A stretch of DNA of 64,000 nt from Escallonia rubra. Lineage: Eukaryota; Streptophyta; Magnoliopsida; Escalloniales; Escalloniaceae. The position numbers and the translations under genes were made by a program. Positions 26,301 to 36,579 of this stretch are shown here, piece after piece. The stretch covers positions 1 to 64,000 of the forward strand of contig JAVXUO010001299.1 in NCBI GenBank assembly GCA_033065855.1. The letters are read 5' to 3'. The first letter of the stretch is position 1, and each line of letters opens with the position of its first letter. A model generated the notes under the pieces. That model worked only from the letters and a program-made list of their open reading frames with translations. It did no database searches and was not told the origin of the DNA.

Positions 26301-27343
26301 GTTGACGAAAGTAGCAGAATGTGTCGCTCAACATCTCAAGGAGCGGCCTGTGATCGTTGCTCACACTGAGAACACCTTTGATGGAAGTGGCATTAAGAGA
26401 CTGCTCTCTAAGAAGTTTGAATTGGAGAAGGTAAATAATTAGCCTTATTATCAGTACTGTTATCTTATCAGCTCCTAGGTGTGTCAGAATATCTTTGCAA
26501 GCCCTGATATTGCAACAATTCATCTGGAACTTCATTTTCACCACGTGCCATCAAACACATTATATCAATAAACTTGATGACTAAGATTAGAAATGAGCAG
26601 GTGTGGTCCCTCTTTTACTTTCACCTTCATGGAAATATGATGGCTTTTTTTTTTTAAATCATACTGCATAATATTTGATGTCTCACTGTGCCAAGTGGAT
26701 TTTTTGCTGAGTGGACTTGGTCTTACAATCCGTCTTGCTACTCAGACACTTGATGCAGCTTTGAAAACTGTGGCTAGAGATCACAGTGGCAAAATCTCTA
26801 AAGAATATCTGCGCGTGGCGCTTGATGCTGTGGCTCCATCGGCTGGTTTGCCACCATTTGGTGCAGTGGCTCAGGTACTTTTGTCAAAACTTAAAGGACC
26901 ATTTACATATTTTTTGTTATTTGAGAAATTAATCTATCATGCATAAAAGCCACACAAGTCGTGAGCTACTTTCTTGTGATTAATGCTTTTGGTAGTTGCC
27001 CGGTGAGTGCACTGGGTAAGGATGAACTGAGTCAGTAAGTGGGCACCTTTGTTTTACCACTTTTTGCCCAGGCAGAATTGCATAGCTTTTAACCAGTTTC
27101 TGGTTTTGGTCTGAACTTTTACAGATGGACAAGGTTATAGCTGACGTGGCTAAGATGTTGGATGCTGATGATGGGAAGACTGTTAAAGAGGAAGAGTTCA
27201 AGATGCTTTTGACTGAAATACTGGGAAGCATCATGTTGCAGTTAGAGGGTAATCCAGTCTCAGTTTCTGCGAATTCGGTCGTGCATGAACCCCTAACCTC
27301 TGCTTCCACACTCTTGCAGCTACCCTCTCATAGTGCAGCTTAG
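23382..27343 (+). CDS. SCS: EF-hand calcium sensor, SCS-like (SnRK2-interacting calcium sensor)
   Basis: Five exons: 23382-23645, 25578-25874, 26215-26430, 26746-26874 and 27125-27343. All introns fall between codons, and the total is 1,125 bases (374 residues), matching the size of Arabidopsis At4g38810 (SCS), which binds SnRK2 kinases and dampens ABA signalling. One canonical EF-hand loop, DRDRDGKLSLKE, lies at about residues 48-59. Three later loops are degenerate: around THGKHEKVSKTEF, DHSGKISKEYL and LDADDGKTVKEEEF, the last missing a residue of the DxDxDG core. One classical plus three degenerate hands is what is described for SCS. Possible starts are Met at 23382, 23409 or 23442; I took the first, and Arabidopsis is known to make long and short isoforms. 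Intron 1 is 1.9 kb. Confidence 0.92.
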
Positions 27344-27879
27344 GTATCTTAACATGCCTATCTGAAGTAAAATAGAAATAAATAAATTCAGATATAGTTT
27401 GATCTTGGAAATGATTGCTGATTAGTAATCAGTAATATGCTGTCTAGTTTACTTGATCTTGCTAATGAGTTTCTCTAATTACACAACTATAAGATGACAT
27501 CAATAACTTGAATTAGTTATGGCATGGGTGTGATTGGTTCCCATCTCCTATGCATGGGGAAGATGCTTAGGCCGCTAAGTTGACTGATCTTTTCCATGGC
27601 CCTGATGATTCTTTTCAAACACGCAACTGAGGAAGTACTCAGAGACCCAGAAGGGAGAAGTAAGGAGCTGCTTGGCGGTTGCATTAGCTTTTACGCTCTG
27701 GTCTTTTGATTCATTACACCTTGTTGTGCAAAGAATTACATTGGAATCTTATGAATTGCTTACGACGACTGTCACATGCCACACCGTGTAGGCCCTTCCT
27801 ATGCTTAACTTCGTGCTAACAAATACATAAAAGGTGTATTGAGGAAGTCATGCTTGTACCCTGTGTGCTAACAAATACG
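27344..27879. other. Intergenic region between convergent SCS-like and XIP genes
   Basis: About 0.5 kb between converging genes, so it holds both 3' ends. The right part (27813-27879) belongs to the tandem repeat described separately. I see nothing else. Confidence 0.6.
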
Positions 27880-27966
27880 TTAAAGGTGTATTGAGGAAGT
27901 CATGCTTGTACCCTTCGCGCCAACAGAAGCCCTCAGGATATTGAGGAAGTCATGCTTGTACCCTTC
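27813..27966. repeat. Three-copy tandem repeat of about 51 bp at the 3' end of the first XIP gene
   Basis: Copies begin near 27813, 27865 and about 27916. The first two are about 96% identical over 50 bases, and all three share the block ATTGAGGAAGTCATGCTTGT (27839, 27890 and 27940). The copy at 27916-27966 is the genuine coding end of the aquaporin (GYKHDFLNILRASVGAK on the minus strand). The neighbouring copy supplies the present stop codon in a shifted frame. Confidence 0.9.
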
Positions 27967-29629
27967 AGAACGAAATAGCTGACTTGGAACAATTTTAGTG
28001 TATAGATAAAATGCCATGGAAGCAAGAGTAGGCCCAGCCCAGAAAACCCAATGCCCATCCCAAAGATGGCCACCTCTCACAATTGCAGGGCCCAAACACC
28101 TTGCCGGGTTTATGCCCCCACCCGAATAACCTTTTGTGGCCGTGACCGTGGTCGAAATGAAGACATTGAGCCCGGCTAGTAACCCAATAATTGAACAAAC
28201 CGTAACTCGCCCCACTATATCTGTCTGGGGTTGATCAAATGCCACCCATCTCGACCCAAAAAGTAAGAGGAACGAACACAGTGTCTCAATCCAAAATGCC
28301 TGGGCCGTCTCGAGCCCACTAATAATGGGCCCATTCGGCCCTGGTGCAATGACAGTGATTGTGCACCCGCCAAGAGAGAAGGCTTGTTGAATTGTGTTGC
28401 TTACCACAGCTTTGAGTGCTAGTGCTCCTAGCGTTGCACCAATGCACTGTGCCAAAATGTAGACGAGGGCGCGAGAGAGTGAAATGCTACCGATTAGAGC
28501 ATACGCCAGTGTAATGAGGGGATTGATGTGGCCCCCGGATATGGGAAGTGTCGCGAGGATGAGAATTGCCAGCGTGATGAAGATGAGGATTGCCATTATA
28601 AGATGTGGCGCTGTAGTGTCCGTCTCAATGGACGAAATGGCTATGGTGTCGATCATGAAGACTAACATAGCCGTTCCTAGGAGCTCAGCTATAGATGCTT
28701 GCCAAACCTGAGATTTTGTACACATAAACGATCTTGTTCAATAATAAAAGAAGGAATACCGATGCTAGCAAACTTGTTCAGTTCATGATATTTGAGGCAA
28801 AAATTATAAATCTCTTACGTCAAGTTAGAAGAGACAAGGCAAAAACCTTGAAATTTTGTAAACGATGTTACTAGGATTCTTCTAAAAGAGATCAAACTAG
28901 CATGATGTTTTCTTTTTGACCGGGGTTTGCTTTTGGTAAACCAGACTAGCCAGTCATAACCTTAAGTTTAGAACATCTTTCGGTTTTCATGTTAATTAAT
29001 GTATTGAGTGCAAGCTGTATATACTAACCTCCACAGAGAGGAAATCTTCGGAGCCTAACCAGTCACTCGAGGTTATGAAATCTTGCCCTTTCTCTTGTCT
29101 ACTTTTCTGTTGGTCGGACCTGTAATAAGCTTTGAACATGTTAATGAAAGGGACATACTGCAAGTTGATGAAAATGTATCTTCAACCATGCATTTCCTTT
29201 TTTAAGCTCGAGCGACAAGCTTTTTGCTTGGGTGTTGTGGGTTTTTCTAAAAGTTAAATTTCGCCCAAAATATGCATCGTAAAGGTAGCTAGGGCGTATA
29301 ATTGGCTTTTGGTCACAAAGCTATATTCCAAAATACCCTAGTTAGAGAAGTTCCTTCAAGCCCCTCCCTTATCCCCAAATGTGTTGATTTAGAGGCCAAT
29401 ATGTTTATCTCGTCACCCATGTAGAAATGACTATATTGTCACTCGTGATTTAATCAAAACAGTCGATAACTTCTGACAGTACGCCTCATCGGACAGTACA
29501 CTTCATCGGTTGTGATATGAGAAAGATGTCATTATGCACTTACCAATGAGAAATCGAATAATTGTACCTCTGAGAAAGACATTCATGGCAACCATGAACA
29601 GCCCCGTTGGAAACAACTGCTGCATCCAT
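27880..29629 (-). CDS. XIP-type aquaporin, copy 1
   Basis: Three exons: 29568-29629, 29029-29119 and 27880-28707, giving 981 bases and 326 residues. It is a major intrinsic protein with six membrane helices. The first pore motif is altered to NPL (SGGHINPLITL, about residue 113) and the second is NPARC (about residue 251), the Cys being diagnostic of the X intrinsic proteins. XIPs sit in the plasma membrane and conduct small uncharged solutes such as glycerol, urea, boric acid or H2O2; the substrate cannot be read here. The N-terminal 51 residues are hydrophilic and differ from copy 2. The last ten residues (GTSMTSSIHL) come from an out-of-frame copy of a tandem repeat. A tandem paralogue lies upstream in the same orientation with identical intron positions (middle exon 91 bases in both). 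Confidence 0.93.
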
Positions 29630-30665
29630 TCCTCCAACTTACTTGTGAAGTGAAGCGAAGGGAAAAGGCCCTTCCATATTGTTTGGAAACAGTCTCCTTT
29701 AATCTAACTACCAAGTGAGCTAGATTAGCGCAAAAAAAGCCAAACCTCTGGCATCAAAGTATATTCTGACTATTCGTATATACGAAAACTAAGAAATGTT
29801 GCCAGAGACAAGAAAACAAGTAATGCTTGATCTTCACAGAATATCCATTATGCATAGACAATATTATGTAGCTTAGACAAAGAAACTTAGCATTACTCGG
29901 AGCATAAACTTTTACTTGGACTAAGAGGAACCCCAAGGAAGAATAGACGTTAAAATACAACTATCATGAGATTTGATTCCTGGTGATTATCAAGAGATTT
30001 TGTTAACTAGCAGCTTGACATCTTACTGATGCAGCTGCACTAGACAATAGTAACTAATAGTGTAGATAGGTCCAATTATGATTTGTGGCTTTATCTTGTT
30101 GGGTGAGTTCTGAAAATGGCGACCCTTTGTAAGCGTTAAAAACTAGTAAGGGCAGACATAGATTTTATTTAGGGCCGGGACCATGGTCTTTCTTCGTATT
30201 TGTCACAACTGCTTATATTACCTAAACGTAATTTGATTGAAGTACCAAAATCAAGAAAAAAGTTGCCAAATCTAAATAACTTATATATTCACCTCAAATT
30301 AGAGCACTCCCACTCCACTTGTGGCACTAAAGCTTCAAGTTGGGGGAGTCAGTTGGCTGCTCGAGTCACCTTCTCCTACGCTCCCCCGGACGACACGGCA
30401 TTTTCGTTCAAATATATGATGGCTATACTTGTTACTAACAAATGTCACAGAAATCCACACGAGTGTTTTAAGAAATTTTTTTAAGCATAGATGCGATGAT
30501 AGTACTAAAAGCACATACACGTATAAGGTCTACGTCTACATACAATTTCAATAGGTCTCCCATGACATGACATCTAAGATCAACCCATGACTAAGGGACC
30601 TCTTGTTTATCAGGGACCGACAGGGCGGAAGGGGGAGGGTGACAAAGGGTGGGATGGATCGGAGG
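29630..30665. other. Intergenic DNA upstream of XIP copy 1
   Basis: About 1 kb that should contain the promoter of XIP copy 1. It is AT-rich with short unconserved open frames. No clear TATA box or transposon end was placed before 30666. Confidence 0.5.
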
Positions 30666-30673
30666 ATGGCAGG

Positions 30674-31322
30674 TAGGGGTGAGCATCAAACCGTTCAAAC
30701 CGATCCGAACCGCTCAAACCGACCAAACCGAACCAATCCAATCCGAACCGTCCAAAGATTTTAATGGTTTGGTTTCACATTTCTCAAACCGACCTTGGTT
30801 CGGTTTGGTTCACGGTTCACATTTTCTAAACCGATTCCAAACCGAACCGAACCGACCTATGATATGTTACTCTACTTTTAGTAACATTCATTGACAATTT
30901 CACATATACGGTAGTAAGGAAATCCGTATATACAAATCTTGAAAGTTATAAGAAAAAAATAAAATTGAGAACACTTATAACACAAAATTTTTGTGACCAA
31001 TAAATGTTTAATATTTTCTCATTCTTTCTCATACATCGAGGATCACTTATATATCGAATTTAACAAGATTATATGCAATTTAAAAAACATATAACTTGAA
31101 TTTTTAATCACTGTTAGATCCAATAGTAGTTTGCAAGTGAACAACGTCTTTAAATGGACGCAAACCGATCCAAACCGATCAAACCGAACCGTTTAAACCG
31201 ACCAAACCGAACCGTCCAAACCGATGGTGTTTGGTTTGGTTCGGTTTACAATTTTCCAAACCGAGGGGTAACGGTTTGGTTTAACCTTCAAACCGAATCA
31301 AACCGAACCGTGCTCACCCCTA
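30674..31322. mobile_element. Non-autonomous hAT-type element between the XIP genes
   Basis: The 649-bp element starts TAGGGGTGAGCA and ends with its reverse complement TGCTCACCCCTA. Flanks are ATGGCAGG (30666-30673) and ATAGCAGG (31323-31330), an 8-bp target duplication with one change, as expected for hAT transposons. Subterminal regions at both ends carry dense AAACCGAACC-type repeats and their complements, forming long imperfect inverted arms (30690-30860 and 31155-31315). The centre is AT-rich and codes for nothing. This TAGGGGTGAGCA terminus is widespread among plant hAT-derived miniature elements. Confidence 0.88.
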
Positions 31323-31961
31323 ATAGCAGGGCAGTAAGATATCTTGTTTCAACCAACATACCATGATATCACAATGTTTGTAGACGGGTTGCAAATTGTG
31401 CACACGGATGAAGTACAAAATAACATGATATCCTTGAAAGAAACATGAAGTACAAAACAACATGATATCATTGAAAGAAACATGAATATTTGTGTTTGGT
31501 CTTTCCTTTTCTGGGTGAATATGCATGCTTACTCTGAATCATTCAATCGACCAGCCGATTGTTATACGAAAAAGTGGTAAACCACAGAACGAGGTCATAA
31601 ATAGAGGGCTTAAGAAAAGAATAAGCCAAAACCTTCTTCCCTTCTTAGAGGGGCTAAGTGGCTAACCAACCCTGGGGCCGGACATGTTGTCGAGCCATCT
31701 TGATCATCTACTCTCGAGCAAATTCCGTCAAATCACAGAAAAATATACAGTGAATGACCAAGAATAAGCAAGTTGCATTAATCATCTAACGCGGAAAAAT
31801 AACCACCAAAAACAAAGAAAAAAATGACAATCTTAAAAAGACTTAAAATTTTCATTTCAACAAAAGTTATACAGATAGAGGTTGTTCGTACAATACATAC
31901 AATTTGATCGATCACATCTTGCCATCTTCACATTTTTATGGCACTTTTTGAGGATTTACTT
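31323..31961. other. Intergenic DNA downstream of XIP copy 2, with a 37-bp duplication
   Basis: The region between the hAT element and the stop codon of XIP copy 2. A tandem duplication of 37 bases (31408-31444 and 31445-31481, two mismatches) lies here. The rest is unassigned and includes the XIP copy 2 3' untranslated region. Confidence 0.6.
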
Positions 31962-33307
31962 CTATTTATGATCACCCTTGGCCTTGGGACCAACCGCAGC
32001 CGTCAAAACATTCAAGAAATCGTGTTTGTAACCCGGGGCATGCTGGAAATGCTGACGTGGTATGATCTTCGTGTACAGGTAGAATGCCACGCAAGCGATA
32101 GCAGGCCCGGCCCAGAACACCCAATGCCCATTCCAGAGATGGCCCCCCCTCACCACAGCCGGGCCCAAACACCTTGCCGGGTTCATCCCTGCACCGGCAT
32201 AGCCCTTCTTAGCGGTCAGGGTCGTCGAGATGTAGACGAGGAGGCCCAGCACAATCCCGATGATCGAGAAAACGACGATCAGGCCCAGCGACTTGGCCTG
32301 ACGGGTATCGTAGGCCATCCAAATGGACGCGAAGAGGAAGATGAAGGTGCAAAAGATCTCGAGCCAGAGGGCCTGGGCCGTCTCCAGGCCCACTGTTACG
32401 GGCCCGTTCGGGCCAGGTGCTACGACCGTGAGAGTGCAGCCCGCGAGCGAGAACGTTTGCTCAATGGTGCTGCTCACCACGGCTTTGAGTGCCAGTGCTC
32501 CCAAAAGGCCACCGGCACATTGTGCCAATATATAGATAAACGCGCGGGAAATGGATATTATGCCGACGAGCGCGGCCGAGAAGGAGATCACGGGGTTGAT
32601 GTGGCCACCGGAGACCGGGTGGACGGCCAGAAGCAGAATCGTGATGGCAATTGCGACGAGAACCGACATGATTAGGTTTGGAGATTTGGTCCCGGTCTCA
32701 AAGGTCGAGATGACAATAGTGTCGAGCATGAAGACTAGAACCGCTGAGCCTAGAAGCTCCCCTACTGCTGCTCGCCAGACCTGAAACAGAAACAGACAAA
32801 GCGTTGAAATGAAAATCTAAGCTCATTATTACAATCGACAACAAATTGATCATCAAAATGTTGTCAGTAGTTACATTTTGGCTGCTCTAAAATGAAAGTT
32901 TAGGCTCTCAGAGGACGGATTCATAATCATTACTACGCATAATTTTAATGCACTTTTCTGCATCTGTACATCGTGTTCCTACTACAGAATAAAACACTAG
33001 CAATCTAAATTGCAAAAGTCAAAGGTAGAGTAGTTACGTTCAATGAGAAGAGTTCCTCCAAGCCCAGCATCTCACTTAAAGTATGGGAAGTTTGCTTCTT
33101 TCCTTGGTCAACTGTCCCGTGATCTGGCCTGAAACAATGAGATTATAAGAAGAACATTAATGGACAGCTTTAGCAGCATGAATTTCACAAGTTAGAAGAG
33201 CAATGATAAGTAAAAGACACCCACGTTGGTGTGGCGAAGAGGGGTTGGATTCTGCTTGCACCAGAAAGCTGGCTTTCTTCGTCCTCCATAGCACAATTTG
33301 CAGCCAT
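31962..33307 (-). CDS. XIP-type aquaporin, copy 2
   Basis: Three exons: 33225-33307, 33038-33128 and 31962-32780, giving 993 bases and 330 residues. The splice donor of exon 1 is GTGGGT. Six hydrophobic helices, first pore motif NPV (SGGHINPV, near residue 120) and second motif NPARC identify an X intrinsic protein. The N-terminus (MAANCAMEDEESQLSGAS) and linker HTLSEMLGLEELFSLN are hydrophilic and cytosolic by family topology. The C-terminus GYKHDFLNVLTAAVGPKAK is the normal end that was duplicated and shifted in copy 1. The pore motif differs from copy 1 (NPV against NPL), so the paralogues may differ in selectivity. The coding sequence is GC-rich compared with its surroundings. A TATA-like TATATATA lies about 72 bases upstream. 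Confidence 0.95.
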
Positions 33308-36300
33308 TCCTCAGTTAAAGTTGCTGGCTTTGGTTGCTAGCTAGTTGTGGCTCTTGCCGGAGAAACTCTCTGTGTTCATATATATAGTGGAATTTCAAGG
33401 CTTGAAGGGCCTACCTAGCAGTCTAACTTAACTCTTAATTTTAAGAGTCCTCGTGCAACCAACCCCTCAAGAGAGAAAGAAAAGAGAAATCACTGAACGA
33501 TCTTAGGACTGGAAGCCATAAAATAGTCAGTTTGTTACATCATAAATGCCAACACACTTATCCTGTTTCTTCTCAACCCTCAACAGCCCTTTTGAACTGC
33601 TTTCCTTCACTTGGTTTAAGTTACTGGAGCAGTTTTCTTCATTTATGTCCTTTGAAGCATCATTGGACAGCGGTACTGCTGCACCTCGGACAACACTCGG
33701 CAAAGGGTCACAGTTGTAAGCTGTAAGTTTTTAAAGTCTTGTATCGGTTATACGTGAATACGGAGTAACTTTTAATAAGTATATTTTTTTTGAGTTGGGC
33801 ATCAAGTTTTTAAACGCTATTCAAATTAGACCATGTCCGTTTTTCTTGGTCTTCAGGTCACACCTCGTCATAGTCCACTTGATGAGAATTGAGATCAATT
33901 TCTTATATTTGATGAGTTTATCGTTCTCATTAACAAGCTTTTTAAAGTGAATATCAGACTTTAACAACAATAATTACATAGAACTAGGTACAACACACAT
34001 TTGATTGATTGATTTGATAAGTGATGACCCGATGCTAGCTAGCTGATCGATGTTGGTTAATGAACAATTTCATTGCAAGTTTTTTTAATGCTGAATATTC
34101 TATTCTAGAGATTGAGAAACAGTACAAAAGTTGAAATTTAGAGTGAGAAACAGGACAAAAGTTGAAATTTAGAGTTGAGAGTTGGTGCTGGAGTGTTTTC
34201 ATGTTCTTAAATGGATTGGACAGGGTCAATTGGAGGGTGACACTAAAGTCAACTCTCTTCAAGCCATTTATATTTTTCTCATTTAATATTTTCATGTAAG
34301 TCCTCTTGGTCTATTAATTGGCCTGATAAGTAGGGGGGAGTAGGGGGTCTATTAAATATAGGGTTGTTATCAAGCAGCGTCCAACAACCAGATATTTATT
34401 TGGCACTTGCATGTGACTTGTCCGTAATAAAAGGGATCTTCTAGATATTTACCCTTTAGACATTAGACTTTATATTAGAAGTTTCTATTTATGCTTCTCG
34501 TTCAGTCGTTGAATCTCTTAAGTATCACTATATAAAAATTTAATAATTTGTAAAGCTCAAATAGTAATGCCGGAACTAATACAATTTCCTTTCTATAGAG
34601 ATATTAACCTTCTAAAGAAGTATTCAGTCCACCGCCGTTTGTTACTTTTAATGCAATTTCTAGTAAAGTCATACCATTTAAAGAAGAAAAGTCAGGAATT
34701 TGCATCAACGAGATCGTATTTCTAGAAAAAAGAAATACCAAGCCAAAAGACAATCAAAACTCACTACGCGCAATTGTCTAATTTCATACGCTTGCGACAA
34801 CCCAGTGATATTGACAGTCACGCTCCCCCCCTCCCCACAAACAAACAAAAAAAAACCCAAACCCCAACAACAACAAAAAAAAAAGGAAAATAGAAATGCA
34901 TATTTTAAACTTTAGTATGTTGGTTAGAGAAAATAATCGTTGTCAACAGGTTTAACATCAGATGATTTTCATTAGCTAATCACAATGAATCATGTAACTG
35001 GCATTAAACTTACCATTGACCTAACAATGATAACGTGATATCATATTTTTAGCAATTACGATGTACATCTTGCGGTTCGAGATCGTCTTATTTTCTTTTT
35101 AGTGGGAACGAGACTATGGAAATCCTACATATTATTTTGTGAGGGGCAGAATCGGGGTACGAGGAGAACTTTCGGAGAATCATGGTATGATTCCAAAAAT
35201 ATCTAGTGGGGGGGTAGGTTTACAGGTAAGTGTTGCTATACTTTATGCCATAACAATTAATGCCGAAACTCTATTTAGTACAAATCGTCCCGACTTAACC
35301 GATAAGGTGAGCTGTTTCACTTCCTTCCACATAAATGGCTGATTTCAATTATCTTCTCCGATCGTACATGACTTGTAACTTAAACCAATTATTATCAATC
35401 AATCAATCTCTATTTTATCTTTCAACAAAGAAGGCTGCACACTCGAGCCCAATTGTCTTCAACCAATAAACTATAGCCCATCACATTATGGTGCGCAGAA
35501 AGGCCACTTTACTTGTCGGATCTGTTGTCTCTAATTTGGATCCAGAGTTGTTCGTTTGGGCTTTGAACAGAAGCCTTATTGTGCACAATAGCACAAACAG
35601 AGGGGAAATGCCCGCCATAAGTTCGACGGAATATGGAGCTTCCATTCCAGGCGGGCTGTGGAGTTGGATGGTGATGTGTAGATGATGCCGGCCGCGTCAC
35701 TTTTAGCAAACTTTGAAGTTTGTTTGAGTACTGAGTGTGTTGCCATGTACTCAGTAATCGATCAAAAACATGGCATGTTTTGAGAGAGAAGCTGCATTGT
35801 GGCCAATGAGGCTGGGTAAGCGATACATTTGCCGGACTATGTTTTTGTTCGAAAGTCGCTTGTGGTATTCGGAAACATGAACAAGAAAGAAGGGTTAGCC
35901 TTGTTCATCAACTACGGGCGCTTCGAGAATTATGTTCCCTGGAAACCCAATAGACGGCTTACAGTTCACAGGTAAAAGCGGCAATTCTATTTTATTGATC
36001 ACAGAATGTAGGAACATAGGATAGTTCCCACGTTTTACCAATTTTGTGCGTGTGCCGGCCGTGTGCCTAGTCAGCCAAGTTAGTACCAGGTGGGGGTGGA
36101 AAGGACAATGAATGTGTTCTAGCTTTTTGTGTTCTGTTGTATGGTTTGCTGGAGTCATAGTGAGAATCTACTAGTTGCAACCTTATAACACTTTGGTCCT
36201 TGGACTTCTCTGTTTGAATGGTGTGCACTTTATTCCCTACTATCAAAAGTATATGGCATGCCCACTCTGTTTGTAATTTGTTTGAAATAGTATCGTATCC

Positions 36301-36579
36301 ATAGTAAAAGCACTTCAGGTGTTTCACATTTGTCTTAAGTAGGTATCAAGCTTGTTATTAAACGCCAAATACTTTATTTCCAATTGATGTTTCCAATGAT
36401 TCTTCTTTGTTCCAACCAAGCATGCTAGAGATGTATGTGCAGCCGCAGGACATGTGTTTTCCCCTTAAGATAGGATTAGAACAGTTCTTTCCTCTGTAGT
36501 GGTGTTCAGAAAGACCTTATTTGTCTCCTTCGGTTATAATAACTTCCATTCGCCTCAACCTGCTAGTTCTCAAAGGAAC
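33308..36579. other. Intergenic region between XIP copy 2 and the COBRA-like gene
   Basis: About 3.3 kb of AT-rich DNA between divergent genes. It has A-rich and C-rich simple stretches (34820-34885) and several short open frames (for example 34700-34915 and 35488-35685) without recognisable similarity. No transposon ends were defined. The right part should contain the promoter of the COBRA-like gene. Confidence 0.55.
33379..33386 (-). promoter_or_regulatory. Probable TATA box of XIP copy 2
   Basis: TATATATA lies about 72 bases upstream of the start codon on the minus strand, a normal position for a plant core promoter with a short leader. The call rests on position and sequence only. Confidence 0.5.

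Noticed and set aside
31938-32675. 245-codon open frame on the plus strand
   Set aside because: It is the antisense shadow of the GC-rich last exon of XIP copy 2. The minus strand has full aquaporin motifs and correct splice joints.
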